The notes: generated by a model not told the origin, from the letters alone. DNA of 64,000 bases from Casp-actino8 sp964563545 (GCA_964563545.1 CAZLXB010000011.1:1-64000); one strand, 5' to 3'. Numbered from the stretch's first letter, positions 34,518-43,171 are shown. Numbers and translations: made by a program.

Positions 34518-35183
34518 TCAGACCTTGGCTGACAGTGTGTCAGAGATCCCGGGGTGTCGGTCTATCTCGATGAAGATTGCCGAGGCGGTGGCGATCACCG
34601 GGGCCTCGGGGCGGTCTTCGCGCAGATCGGACTCGATGAACATCTTGCGCCCGTCCCGTCGGTCGAGCCAGGCGGTGATCACGAGTGGTGACCCGATCGG
34701 TGTGCCGGCGCGATAGCGGATCGAGAGCTCACCGGTGTAGGCGATGATCTGGTGCATGTTGAGAACGAAGCCGAGTGCATCGTCGAAGGCGAGGGCGATC
34801 ACGCCGCCGTGACCGCGCTGGGGCGGGCCCTCGTGGGCCGGCCCGAGACGGAAGCGCGCACGTATACGGTCTCCCTCGCGGTGAACGACCATGTCGAGGC
34901 CGTAGGGGCTTCCGGGTCCGGAACCTGGGCGGGCGATGTGGCTCGGCAATTGGTCGCCGTCGAGGGCAACTTCGGAGAGTGACTTTCCGAAGTTCGAGAG
35001 GTCGCGTATCCGGGCGGGGGAGGACTCGAGCCGTTGGCTGACACCGTCGATGGTGGACGTGGCGAGTTCGATGTCGGCGAGTGGCGATTCATGTCCCACG
35101 GCCGCGTGGCCGAGTCGGCGGACCGCCTCACCGAGTTTGATCCGCGCCTCGTCGTACTGGAGATCGGTTCCCTCGGGACGCAT
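34518..35183 (-). CDS. PaaI-type hotdog-fold thioesterase
   Basis: 221 residues. The C-terminal 120 residues are a hotdog domain: GPPQRGHGGVIALAFDDALG, with the catalytic-acid helix, then YTGELSIRYRAGTPIG and ATASAIFIEID. An N-terminal helical extension of about 90 residues is unusual. It should hydrolyse acyl-CoA, perhaps freeing CoA trapped in dead-end intermediates. ATG at 35183 overlaps the MFS stop by one base. Last gene of the ipd operon. Confidence 0.82.
   Translation of the reverse strand: MRPEGTDLQYDEARIKLGEAVRRLGHAAVGHESPLADIELATSTIDGVSQRLESSPARIRDLSNFGKSLSEVALDGDQLPSHIARPGSGPGSPYGLDMVVHREGDRIRARFRLGPAHEGPPQRGHGGVIALAFDDALGFVLNMHQIIAYTGELSIRYRAGTPIGSPLVITAWLDRRDGRKMFIESDLREDRPEAPVIATASAIFIEIDRHPGISDTLSAKV
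34529..34543. promoter_or_regulatory. Operator-like palindrome CTGACA-N3-TGTCAG upstream of the Rieske gene
   Basis: CTGACA-GTG-TGTCAG is a perfect 6-3-6 inverted repeat, overlapping the last codons of the thioesterase gene and 52 bases upstream of the Rieske start. A further half-site (CGTCAG, 34516-34521) lies next to it. Same architecture as the site at 41261-41281; likely bound by a TetR-type repressor. Confidence 0.5.
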
Positions 35184-36451
35184 CACGGATCGATTCTCGT
35201 CGTGTCGAGGTCGCGGAGCCAACCCCGCGCGATGAGGACGAAGGCGACGATCACGAAGGCGATGGCGTCGACGAGCACCGCGACGCGCATCGTGAAGACG
35301 TCCCCGAGACGACCGAGTGCGAATGCGCCGAGCGGTATGCCGGCCAGGATGCCGAGAACGTAGAAGCTCATGGTGCGTCCGCGCATGGTGTCGGGCACCG
35401 TGCCCTGGATCAACGTGTTGAGGGCGACCGCCGACTGCAGGTGTGCGAGACCTCCGATGAAGTACGCCACGAGCCCGACCCAATACGAAGACGTCAGCGG
35501 AATGAGCGCCGTGCTGCCGGCGAAGAGCGTGAGAGCCACGAGGACCCGGGTGGAACGGGCCATGCGGTCGCCGATCGCCACCGAGAAGACCGACGACGTG
35601 AGGGCGCCGAGACCGAGCGCGACCAACAGTCCGGCGTTGTCGGTGGACGGTCGGTCGAAGATCCGGTTGGCCACCGCCGGTGCGACGTGCTGGAGCGATT
35701 GACCGCACATCGACGTGATGAAGGCGAGGATCACCGCGATCCGCAGTGGGCGGTTCCGCGAGACGTAACGCCCGCCCTCGCGCAGTGTCTCGCTGACCCG
35801 TTGTCCGTGTGAGTGGTCGATCGTCTGACGCGGCCGCGACACGAAGAGTGCTCCGATCACGAGGAGATACGTGACGGCATTGATGAAGATCGCCGCGCCC
35901 GTACCGAGTGTCGACACCACGAGACCGGCGAGACCCGGACCGATGGCTCGGGCGAGGGTGAACTGCACCGAGTTCAACTTCACGGCGTCGAGCATCTCGT
36001 CGGGTGGTACCAGTAGCGGAACGAAACTTTGCCAAGCGGCCGTCTGGAATCCGGTGGAGATTCCACCGAAGAGGCCGAGGGCCACGATGAGGCCGGGACG
36101 TATCGAGCCGGTCAGATACATCGTCCAGAGCACGAAGGCGGTCGTCATCTGGACGACTTGGGTGACGAGGAGAATTCGCCGTCGACTGATGCGATCGGCG
36201 AGTACGCCGGCATACGGCGTGAGGAAAACGGCCGGGATGAGACTGGCCATCGACGACACACCGAGCCAGGTGGAACTGTCGGTCAGGTCGTACAGAAGCG
36301 CCGGCACGGCAACCAACTGCATCCAGCTGCCGGCGTTGGAGATCGCCGCCGCCGTGAAGAAATACGCGAAGTCGCGGTGGCGGAGAGCACCGAGCGCGCT
36401 CCGGCGTTCGGGGGCCACCGAATTCGTGTCGGCCGGGGGCGTTTTCGTCAC
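35183..36451 (-). CDS. MFS transporter (EntS-like, MFS_3)
   Basis: 422 residues with about 12 membrane spans: starts with RHRDFAYFFTAAAISNAGSWM, contains the loop 2-3 motif GVLADRISRRRILL, and the repeat motif near residue 270 (VALGLGALTSSVFSVAIGDRM). Members export siderophores, drugs or metabolites. Its start overlaps the end of the SDR gene by four bases, so it is co-translated with the ipd operon; it may export a pathway intermediate or take part in uptake. Confidence 0.87.
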   Translation of the reverse strand: MTKTPPADTNSVAPERRSALGALRHRDFAYFFTAAAISNAGSWMQLVAVPALLYDLTDSSTWLGVSSMASLIPAVFLTPYAGVLADRISRRRILLVTQVVQMTTAFVLWTMYLTGSIRPGLIVALGLFGGISTGFQTAAWQSFVPLLVPPDEMLDAVKLNSVQFTLARAIGPGLAGLVVSTLGTGAAIFINAVTYLLVIGALFVSRPRQTIDHSHGQRVSETLREGGRYVSRNRPLRIAVILAFITSMCGQSLQHVAPAVANRIFDRPSTDNAGLLVALGLGALTSSVFSVAIGDRMARSTRVLVALTLFAGSTALIPLTSSYWVGLVAYFIGGLAHLQSAVALNTLIQGTVPDTMRGRTMSFYVLGILAGIPLGAFALGRLGDVFTMRVAVLVDAIAFVIVAFVLIARGWLRDLDTTRIDP

Positions 36452-37254
36452 AGGTCGGGAATCGGGAAGTTGAAGTTGGTCGTGGTGACACCGCCGTCCA
36501 CGTTCAGGATCTGCCCCGTGATGTAACTGGAGGCATCGGAGGCGAGAAACAGCACCGCGGCCGCGATGTCATCGGGGACGCCGAGCCGACGCAACGGGGT
36601 GGCGTTCTCGATGGAGGCCTTGAGTTCGGGATTGGCGGCGACGACCTCGAGGGCTTCGGTGAGGATCGCGCCCGGGGCGACGGCATTGACCCGAATCTTC
36701 GGATTGAGATCGGCGGCCATGAGTTCGACCGCGTGATCGAGGGCGGCCTTGGCACTGCCGTACGCGGTGTAACCCCGGCCGACGACGTGTCCGATCGCGC
36801 TCGACACCATGACGACCGAGGACGCCCCCGACCGTCCATCGCTCGCGGCAAGGAGATGCGGCACGCACGCTCGCACGAGTCGCAGCCCGTTGATCACGTT
36901 GTTCTCGAAGGCGTTGCGCAGATCGCGGTCGCTCGTGGACATGAAGGGTTGGGGCATCGAGCCGCCCACCACGCTGACCACAGAGTCGATGCGCCCGAGC
37001 TCGGCCACCGTCGTGGCCACCGCGACCTCGACGGCTTCGGGATCGTTGGCATCGGTGGGGAGGGCTATCGCCCGCCGACCCATCGACCGGGCCGTTGCCG
37101 CGACTGCTTCGAGTTGATCGGCGCTACGTGCGAGCACCGCGATGTCGGCCCCGGCCTCGGCGACCGCGAGCGCGCTGGCCGCGCCGATGCCACGTCCGGC
37201 CCCCGACAGGAGCACGACGCGTCCGGTCAGGTCGAAGAGATTGCGTACCGTCAT
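36448..37254 (-). CDS. Short-chain dehydrogenase/reductase in the ipd operon
   Basis: 268 residues: SGAGRGIG, catalytic serine in MVSSAIG, YGSAK, and the C-terminal SYITGQILNVDGG. The NNAG motif is altered to SVVGG. In mycobacteria one SDR (IpdF) oxidises or reduces the 5-keto/hydroxy group of the CoA ester of the steroid C/D fragment; this gene is a candidate by context only. It lies 10 bases after htdZ and overlaps the MFS gene. Confidence 0.85.
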   Translation of the reverse strand: MTVRNLFDLTGRVVLLSGAGRGIGAASALAVAEAGADIAVLARSADQLEAVAATARSMGRRAIALPTDANDPEAVEVAVATTVAELGRIDSVVSVVGGSMPQPFMSTSDRDLRNAFENNVINGLRLVRACVPHLLAASDGRSGASSVVMVSSAIGHVVGRGYTAYGSAKAALDHAVELMAADLNPKIRVNAVAPGAILTEALEVVAANPELKASIENATPLRRLGVPDDIAAAVLFLASDASSYITGQILNVDGGVTTTNFNFPIPDL

Positions 37255-37264
37255 GACGACCTTC

Positions 37265-37723
37265 CTAGACGAGCCAACGGCTCAGCGACTCGATGATGCA
37301 CGCGGGCTTGGAAGATCCCTCGACCTCGATCGTGATGACGATCTTGGTCTGGAGTCCGTTGGCGACATCGGTGACTTCGGTGAGTTCGGCTCCCGCCCGC
37401 ACACGGTCTCCGACCTTCACCGGCGACGGGAAGCGAACCTTGTCGACGCCGTAGTTCACGCCGGTCGAGAAGCCGACGACCTCGACGATCTGGGGCAGGA
37501 AGAGATTCGAGAGTGACAGCGTGAGGTAGCCGTGAGCGATCGGCGCACCGAAGGGTCCGCTCTTCGCGCGTTCGACGTCGACGTGGATCCACTGGTGATC
37601 TCCGGTCGCGTCGGCGAACAGATTCACGCGGTCCTGATCGACCGTGAGCCATTCACTGTGGCCGAGGTGGCGTCCGACATGCGCGCGGACTGCATCGGGA
37701 CCGTCGAGTGTGGTGGCGGCCAT
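37265..37723 (-). CDS. htdZ: MaoC-type (R)-specific enoyl-CoA hydratase, HtdZ-like
   Basis: 152 residues, single hotdog. The catalytic Asp-His motif is FADATGDHQWIHVD with the following PFGAPIAHGYLTLS. The close match VNLFADATGDHQWIHVD and SSKPACIIES resembles mycobacterial HtdZ (Rv0130) by memory, a hydratase for 2-enoyl-CoA. AAAGGA precedes the ATG. It sits 35 bases after ipdC in the ring C/D operon and could hydrate an intermediate of the opened ring. Confidence 0.87.
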   Translation of the reverse strand: MAATTLDGPDAVRAHVGRHLGHSEWLTVDQDRVNLFADATGDHQWIHVDVERAKSGPFGAPIAHGYLTLSLSNLFLPQIVEVVGFSTGVNYGVDKVRFPSPVKVGDRVRAGAELTEVTDVANGLQTKIVITIEVEGSSKPACIIESLSRWLV

Positions 37724-37758
37724 GTCGTCCTTTCGTGTGGTGGTGTAGTGACGGCGGT

Positions 37759-38835
37759 TCAGCGATGAGGAGCGCCGGTGAGCGAGTCGAGTGTTCGGCT
37801 GGCTTCATCGATGATGCGGGTCACGAGTTCGGCACAGGTCGGGAGATCGTCGATCACGCCCACCACTTGTCCGCTCGCCATGACACCGCTTTCGGTCCGG
37901 CCGTCGACGAGCGAGGCTTTGAGGAGCATCGGCGTGTTGGCGGCCATGATCATCTGGGCCCACGTGAGATCGAGCGACTTGCGCATGGCCAGGCCCTCGC
38001 GCAGCATTTCCGACAACGGAGTTCCCGTGAGGCGCTTGAAGCGCAGAGCGTTGATGGCGGCACGCGGCAATGCGAGCACCCGTGCCCTTCCGCTCTCGAG
38101 TTGATCGACGAGTTCGGTGCGCAGCACCCGATGGGGCACGCCATCCACCTGCGTGCTCACCACGGTGTCGAGAACTCCCTTGCCGAGGTAGAAGTCCTTC
38201 ACTTGTTGGGGTACCGACGAGTCGCTCGTGAGAAGGAAACGGGTTCCCATGGCCACACCCGATGCGCCGTAGGCCAGGGCGGCGACGAGTCCGCGTCCGT
38301 CGAAGAAGCCACCGGCGGCGATCACCGGGATCCGACCCTGCACGGCGTCGACCACTTGGGGAAGCAGCACGGTGGTGGGCACGGCACCGGTGTGTCCGCC
38401 GCCTTCACCACCCTGCACGAGCACCGCGTCCACGCCCCATTCGAGAACCTTCTCGGCGTGGCGCTTGGCGCCGATCGACGGGATCACCACGAGACCGGCG
38501 TCCTTGAGACGGGCGATGAGATCGGGTTTGGGTGCCTGGGCGAACGATGCGACCTTCACGCCTTCATCGATCATGAGCGAGATGCGGTCGTTCACATCGG
38601 CCGAGTCGGCCCGCAGGTTCACACCGAAGGGCTTGCTCGTGCGCGACTTCACTTCGGCGAGTGACGACCGGAGTTGTTCGAAGTCCATCGTCGCGCTGGC
38701 GAGGATTCCGAGTGCGCCGGCGTTGGAGGTCGCACTCGTGAGACGGGGGCCGGCAACCCAGCCCATACCGGTCTGGACGATCGGGTACTCGACGCCGAGG
38801 AGATCGCACAGAGGAGTGTGTAGTCGCGGGTGCAT
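37759..38835 (-). CDS. ipdC: Nitronate monooxygenase-family flavin oxidoreductase, IpdC-like
   Basis: 358-residue TIM barrel with FMN-binding features: VVQTGMGWVAG-like start (IVQTGMGWVAG), SNAGALGILASATM, VQGGEGGGHTG and AAGGFFDGRG with GVAMGTRFLLT. The family name is nitronate monooxygenase, but this subgroup (IpdC of Mycobacterium) oxidises a ring C/D CoA intermediate of steroid degradation. Order after ipdB, five bases away, is as in mycobacteria. Resemblance across the whole length is strong by memory. Confidence 0.88.
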   Translation of the reverse strand: MHPRLHTPLCDLLGVEYPIVQTGMGWVAGPRLTSATSNAGALGILASATMDFEQLRSSLAEVKSRTSKPFGVNLRADSADVNDRISLMIDEGVKVASFAQAPKPDLIARLKDAGLVVIPSIGAKRHAEKVLEWGVDAVLVQGGEGGGHTGAVPTTVLLPQVVDAVQGRIPVIAAGGFFDGRGLVAALAYGASGVAMGTRFLLTSDSSVPQQVKDFYLGKGVLDTVVSTQVDGVPHRVLRTELVDQLESGRARVLALPRAAINALRFKRLTGTPLSEMLREGLAMRKSLDLTWAQMIMAANTPMLLKASLVDGRTESGVMASGQVVGVIDDLPTCAELVTRIIDEASRTLDSLTGAPHR

Positions 38836-38840
38836 GTCGG

Positions 38841-39590
38841 TCAGGCCGGTAGTTCGCGATGGCGCAGGCCACGCGGATCGATGCGTTCTATGGCCGCCGA
38901 TTCCTCGGCGGTCGGTGGGCGCGACTCGGGCACGTCGCCCTCGACGACGAGTTCGAACCCGGTGTTGCTCTGTACGTCGGCCACGGTCACGCCCGGATGG
39001 ACCGACACGATGCGCATGCGATGGCCAGGACCGTTGAAGTCGAGTACGGCGAGATTGGTGACGACACGACGCAGATCGTGGCGACGGGCGATGAAGCCAC
39101 CCAGTTTGTCGGCGCGGTCGTAACCGACGCCGCTCACCATGTCGACCTGTTCGACGAACACCGACGACTGATGCTTGGGGATGAAGAAACTCGTCGCGTT
39201 GTTGACGGTGTTGCCCGGCCCGCCGCGGACTCCGAGCAACTGCGCCTTAGGTTGCTTCCACGGGCCGATGTTGGCGATGTTGGTGTTGCCGAAGCGATCG
39301 ATCTGACTCGCGCCCATCATGACGTGGCGACGGCCACCCCACAGGGTGTCGAACACCTGTCGGAAAGGAATCCAACCCTCGACGAGTTTCTCGGTGCCGC
39401 CGATCGGGAGATCGCCGGCCACGAAGAACGCCTCGCCGTCCGACACGAGAAGGTCGGGTTCGAAGGTGGCGCGCGCCAGGCGAGCGCCGAGCATCGGCAT
39501 CACTCCCATGCCCGAGGCGAAAATCTCGCCGTCGCCGCGCCATGCATCGGCGCAGGCAACGGCCACGACGTCGGCGAGCGAGGTGCTCAC
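38841..39590 (-). CDS. ipdB: COCHEA-CoA hydrolase beta subunit, IpdB
   Basis: 249 residues, class I CoA-transferase fold. GTG at 39590 is chosen: it overlaps the ipdA stop by four bases and gives the family length. Seen: FASGMGVMPMLGARLA, MGASQIDRFGNTNIANIG and VTNLAVLDF. With IpdA it hydrolyses the last carbocyclic intermediate (COCHEA-CoA) in steroid ring C/D degradation rather than transferring CoA. Gene order echA20-ipdA-ipdB-ipdC is the same as in Mycobacterium. Confidence 0.9.
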   Translation of the reverse strand: MSTSLADVVAVACADAWRGDGEIFASGMGVMPMLGARLARATFEPDLLVSDGEAFFVAGDLPIGGTEKLVEGWIPFRQVFDTLWGGRRHVMMGASQIDRFGNTNIANIGPWKQPKAQLLGVRGGPGNTVNNATSFFIPKHQSSVFVEQVDMVSGVGYDRADKLGGFIARRHDLRRVVTNLAVLDFNGPGHRMRIVSVHPGVTVADVQSNTGFELVVEGDVPESRPPTAEESAAIERIDPRGLRHRELPA

Positions 39591-40477
39591 TTCTTGTCCT
39601 CCTTGCGCTCGGCGCGCCATTCGGCGACTGCTCGTTGGTAACCGGCTTCGTCGGACGAAAGGAAGCGGCTGGTGAACGCTCGCCAACTCTCTTCGTCGCG
39701 GGCCGCGTCCACATAGGCCTTCTGGAACGCTTCGTCGCGTCCGTAATCGGGTTCGCAGGTCGTGAAGTGGGCGCCGTTCGGAGCCGCGATCACACCGTCG
39801 ACCATGGAGCGATTGATCTTGAGGGTGTGGAACGAACCCTCCTTCAGCAGATCGGCGGTCGGCACGATCTTCTCGGCGCTCACGAATCGACGGCCGGGTT
39901 CGCAGGCGGCGAGGAAGAGATCGTCGAAGTAGAGGTCGGGGCCGAGGAACTGCGCGTTGCCGCGCTCGTCGCTGCGGTTCAGGTGTACGAACGCCGCGTC
40001 GAGGCGGATGGCCGGAACTGCGAGGAGGTCCTCGGCGTCGTCGTAGGGCGAGCGCACGGTGCGCAGCGAGGGGTTCACATCCATCACGCCGCTGCCGAGT
40101 CCGGCGCGGGTCGGGAGGAACGGAAGTCGCAGCGATCCGGCGTACAGCGCCCACTGCAGCATGCCTTCGTCGTACTCGACCGGTTCGGCGATGGTGCCTG
40201 CTTGGCGCGCCGATCGGAAGTGCGGTTCGAGGGCGATGGAATCGAGTGACACGAAGCCGTACACGAGACGACGAACCTTGCCGGCGGCGCACAGGAGTCC
40301 GACATCGGGTCCGCCGTACGACACGACGGTGAGGTCCTTCACGTCGGTGTGCAACAGCGCGCGTACGAGGCTCATGGGTTTGCGACGACTGCCCCAGCCA
40401 CCGATACCGAGGGTCATCCCGCTCTCGATGGTCGAGACGGCCTCGACCTCGCTCATCAACTTGCTCGTGCGGGCCAT
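39587..40477 (-). CDS. ipdA: COCHEA-CoA hydrolase alpha subunit, IpdA
   Basis: 296 residues, class I CoA-transferase fold. Diagnostic stretches shared with mycobacterial IpdA, by memory: GMTLGIGGWGSRRKPMSLVR, VSYGGPDVGLLCAAGKV, RLPFLPTRAGLGS, and GAHFTTCEPDYGRDEAFQ. The IpdAB pair opens ring C of the steroid nucleus remnant. It begins four bases after the echA20 stop and is coupled to ipdB. The C-terminus is Lys/Glu-rich. Confidence 0.92.
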   Translation of the reverse strand: MARTSKLMSEVEAVSTIESGMTLGIGGWGSRRKPMSLVRALLHTDVKDLTVVSYGGPDVGLLCAAGKVRRLVYGFVSLDSIALEPHFRSARQAGTIAEPVEYDEGMLQWALYAGSLRLPFLPTRAGLGSGVMDVNPSLRTVRSPYDDAEDLLAVPAIRLDAAFVHLNRSDERGNAQFLGPDLYFDDLFLAACEPGRRFVSAEKIVPTADLLKEGSFHTLKINRSMVDGVIAAPNGAHFTTCEPDYGRDEAFQKAYVDAARDEESWRAFTSRFLSSDEAGYQRAVAEWRAERKEDKK

Positions 40478-40481
40478 GTCG

Positions 40482-41243
40482 TCAGTCGCCCTGCTTCGAC
40501 TTGTCGGTACCGGCGAAGTCGTCGCGTAGTTCGTCGCTCACTCCCGTGAGGTTCAGTTCGAAGGTGAAGCCTTGTTCGTAGCGGTAACTGCGCTTCACGT
40601 CCCAGAGGTCGATGCCGTTCAGGCTCTCCTTGGCGGCGCGAATGACCGTGGGGTGCTTGTCGGCGATGCCTGCCGCGATCTCCATGGCGGCATCGCGCAA
40701 CTCTGCACGCGGTACGACCTTCAACACGCTGCCGAAGGCGTGGAGCTCGGCCGCGGAGGCCGTGGCCGAGGTGTAGACCATGGCGCGCATCTTGTGTTGG
40801 GGCACCAGCCGCGCGAGGTGGGTCGCCGCGCCGAGTGCCCCGCGGTCGACCTCGGGTAGGCCGAAGAACGCGTCGTCGCTCGCCACGATGATGTCGCTGT
40901 TGCCCACGAGGCCGATGCCGCCTCCCACGCAGAATCCGGCCACGGCCGAGATCACCGGCACCGGACAGTCGTAGACCGCGGCGAAGGCCGCGAAACAGCC
41001 CTTGTTCGCACCGATCAGCGCATCGAACCCGGTGGTGTTCTGCATCTCCTTGATGTCGACCCCGGCGTTGAAGCCCTTGCCCTCGGCCCGCAGCACGACG
41101 ACCCGGACCTTGGGGTCGCGGCCGAGCGCGGTGATGGTGTCGGCGAGTTCGAACCACTGCGCCACCGTGAGGGCGTTGACCGGCGGGCAGTTCATGACGA
41201 CCTCGGCGATTCCGCGTTGGTCGATGGAAGAGGAGATCGGCAC
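40482..41243 (-). CDS. echA20: Crotonase-fold ring D hydrolase, EchA20
   Basis: 253 residues from GTG at 41243. VVVLRAEGKGFNAGVDIKEM, GFCVGGGIGLVGNSDIIVAS, GLPEVDRGALGAATHLARLV and YEQGFTFELNLTGV match mycobacterial EchA20, by memory. That enzyme hydrolyses the steroid D-ring in HIEC-CoA to give COCHEA-CoA, the IpdAB substrate. First gene of the minus-strand operon; the promoter holds a palindrome 18 bases upstream. TACGCT (41255-41250) is a likely -10 box. Confidence 0.93.
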   Translation of the reverse strand: MPISSSIDQRGIAEVVMNCPPVNALTVAQWFELADTITALGRDPKVRVVVLRAEGKGFNAGVDIKEMQNTTGFDALIGANKGCFAAFAAVYDCPVPVISAVAGFCVGGGIGLVGNSDIIVASDDAFFGLPEVDRGALGAATHLARLVPQHKMRAMVYTSATASAAELHAFGSVLKVVPRAELRDAAMEIAAGIADKHPTVIRAAKESLNGIDLWDVKRSYRYEQGFTFELNLTGVSDELRDDFAGTDKSKQGD

Positions 41244-41260
41244 GGAGCGAGCGTAGTTCT

Positions 41261-41281
41261 CATCTGACGCCGCGTCAGATG
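41261..41281. promoter_or_regulatory. Operator palindrome with core CTGACG-N3-CGTCAG in the echA20/SDR divergent promoter
   Basis: A perfect inverted repeat with 10-base arms and one central base; core CTGACGCCGCGTCAG at 41264-41278. On the minus strand it covers the probable -35 (CTGACG, 41278-41273) and the 17-base spacer before TACGCT, so binding would block echA20 transcription. In position it takes the place of the KstR2 site in mycobacteria, but the sequence is different. Confidence 0.7.
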
Positions 41282-41309
41282 CGAGCCGACGAGGGTCGTG
41301 ACCTGCCAC

Positions 41310-41315
41310 TAAGGT
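41310..41315 (+). promoter_or_regulatory. -10 box TAAGGT for leaderless start of the SDR at 41322
   Basis: TAAGGT ends 6 bases before the GTG at 41322, with no ribosome site between. The echA20 operator lies 28 bases upstream. Confidence 0.45.
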
Positions 41316-41321
41316 CGGCCC

Positions 41322-42092
41322 GTGGCCCTCACCATCGACTTCACCGGCAAGGTGGCGCTGATCACCGGCGGCACCAAGGGTGTCGGTCGTGGCATCGCCC
41401 AAAGATTCGCCGATGCCGGTGCCACCGTCGTCGTGTGCGCCCGCTCGATCCCCGAGGGTCTGCCCGCGGGCTGGACCGCTCTCGCCGCCGATCTACGGGA
41501 TCCGGATCAAGCCGCGGCCGTCGTGGACGACGTGGTGGCGCGACTCGGCCGGATCGACATCTTGGTCAACAATGCCGGTGGTGCGCCGCCCGCCGATACG
41601 GCTACAGCATCGGCTTCGTTCGTCAACAAGATCGTGGCCCTCAATCTGTTGTCGGCCATGTGGTGCAGCCAGGCGGCCAATCGCCACATGCAGAACCAAC
41701 CGACCGGAGGCGCGATCGTCAACATCGGCAGCGTGTCCGGTGAGCGGCCCGCGCCCACGGTTGCTGCGTATGGAGCGGCCAAAGCGGGACTCGTGAACTA
41801 CACGAAGACCACCGGGCAGGAATGGCTCCCGAAAGTGCGCGTCAACCTCGTCACGGTAGGCATGGTGCGCACCGAACTCGCGCACCTTCACTACGGCGAC
41901 GAGGAAGGTGTGCGACGCACCGGTGCGCGCGTGCCCATCGGTCGCCTCGCCGAGCCCTCCGAGATCGGTGATGCGTGTGTCTATCTGTGTTCACCGCTCG
42001 CGTCCTACGTGAGTGGAGCGACCATCGAAGTGCACGGCGGTGGCGACTGGCCGGCGTTCCTCGACACGCCGTACCACGATCCGGTCCGCTGA
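41322..42092 (+). CDS. Short-chain dehydrogenase/reductase, divergent from echA20
   Basis: 256 residues, GTG start. TGGTKGVG, NNAGG, catalytic serine in NIGSVSG, YGAAK, and the ending SYVSGATIEVHGGGDW. An SDR divergent from echA20 is also found in mycobacterial ring C/D clusters, so a role in the same pathway is likely. It shares a 78-base control region that holds the palindrome. Confidence 0.87.
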   Translation: MALTIDFTGKVALITGGTKGVGRGIAQRFADAGATVVVCARSIPEGLPAGWTALAADLRDPDQAAAVVDDVVARLGRIDILVNNAGGAPPADTATASASFVNKIVALNLLSAMWCSQAANRHMQNQPTGGAIVNIGSVSGERPAPTVAAYGAAKAGLVNYTKTTGQEWLPKVRVNLVTVGMVRTELAHLHYGDEEGVRRTGARVPIGRLAEPSEIGDACVYLCSPLASYVSGATIEVHGGGDWPAFLDTPYHDPVR

Positions 42093-42108
42093 CCCGATCC
42101 GATCCGTC

Positions 42109-42114
42109 TAGCGT
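42109..42114 (+). promoter_or_regulatory. -10 box TAGCGT for leaderless start of the HDAC-like gene
   Basis: TAGCGT ends 7 bases before the ATG at 42122 in the 29-base gap after the SDR stop. Confidence 0.5.
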
Positions 42115-42121
42115 GGCGCGC

Positions 42122-43171
42122 ATGGACGTCGTCTGGACCGATCTGCACCGACTGCACAGCCCGCAGCACGAGATCAACATGGGACAACCCATCCCCACGT
42201 ACGAGAAGCCGAGTCGGGCCGAGACGATTCGCGAGCAACTCCTCACCGATTCTCGTTTTCGCTTCGTCGACCGACGCGAATACGGCAAGGGTCCGATCGA
42301 AGCCGTGCATCATCAGGGTCTGATCGCGTTCCTCGAGTCGGCGTGGAAGGAGCTCAACGCGCGAACCGGCCGGACCGAGTTCTTCCCCGAGGCGATGCTG
42401 CATCCGGGTCTGCGCGCCGGCATGGGCAACGGCCCGCTGCCCACCAACGCGATCTCGGGCCTCGGCTATTGGTGCTACGAGACCGCCACGCCGCTCGCTG
42501 AAGGTACCTACGAGGCATCGCGCGCATCGGTCGACGTGGCGCTCACGGCGGCGCAGATCGTGCTCGATGGTGCTCCCACGTCGTACGGACTCTGCCGTCC
42601 TCCTGGCCATCACGCGGCCGCTGATGTGTTCGGTGGTTTCTGCTTCTTCAACAACGCGGCGATCGTCGCCAATCATGTGGCCGCCACCACCGGAACGAAG
42701 GTCACGGTCCTCGACGTCGACTACCACCACGGCAACGGAACTCAGCAGATCTTCTACGAACGCGACGACGTCCAGTTCGTGTCGTTGCACGGCGACCCGG
42801 AGCGGGCGTATCCGTGGTACATCGGCTACGCCGAGGAAACCGGGGCCGGTGCCGGTCGTGGCAGCACCATCAACGTTCCACTGGCCGCCGAGACCGAAGA
42901 CGATCATTACGTCGATCGTCTGGCCGACGTGTGCTCGCAGATCGCTGCCTTCCATCCGTCGATGGTGATCGTGTCGCTCGGTGTCGACACGTATTGGAAC
43001 GACCCCATCAGTGATCTCGCTCTCACCACCGAGGGTTATCGCCGTTGTGGTGAGGTCGTGCGTTCACTCGGTCTGCCCACGGTCGTGTTGCAGGAGGGCG
43101 GCTACGACATCGAAGCCATCGGACGCAACGTGCACGCGTGGTTGTCGGGTCTCTTGCCGGCTCAGGTCTGA
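42122..43171 (+). CDS. Histone deacetylase-family amidohydrolase (acetylpolyamine type)
   Basis: 349 residues, arginase-deacetylase fold. The catalytic histidine pair is in CRPPGHHAAADVFGGFCFFN; zinc ligands are in VLDVDYHHGNGTQ and in SLGVDTYWNDPIS; the tyrosine region is LQEGGYDIEAIG. Bacterial members deacetylate polyamines or other N-acetyl amines. Its stop overlaps that of the convergent LLM gene by ten bases. No polyamine genes are close by, so the substrate is open. Confidence 0.88.
   Translation: MDVVWTDLHRLHSPQHEINMGQPIPTYEKPSRAETIREQLLTDSRFRFVDRREYGKGPIEAVHHQGLIAFLESAWKELNARTGRTEFFPEAMLHPGLRAGMGNGPLPTNAISGLGYWCYETATPLAEGTYEASRASVDVALTAAQIVLDGAPTSYGLCRPPGHHAAADVFGGFCFFNNAAIVANHVAATTGTKVTVLDVDYHHGNGTQQIFYERDDVQFVSLHGDPERAYPWYIGYAEETGAGAGRGSTINVPLAAETEDDHYVDRLADVCSQIAAFHPSMVIVSLGVDTYWNDPISDLALTTEGYRRCGEVVRSLGLPTVVLQEGGYDIEAIGRNVHAWLSGLLPAQV

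Noticed and set aside
38841..40292. Long frame reading through ipdA into ipdB as one protein
   Set aside because: The upstream part is Arg/Pro-rich frame noise over ipdA; IpdB has its own GTG start at 39590 and normal length.
41244..41321. KstR2-type site (CAAG-N2-CTTG)
   Set aside because: No such sequence is present between echA20 and the SDR; the palindrome found there is different.
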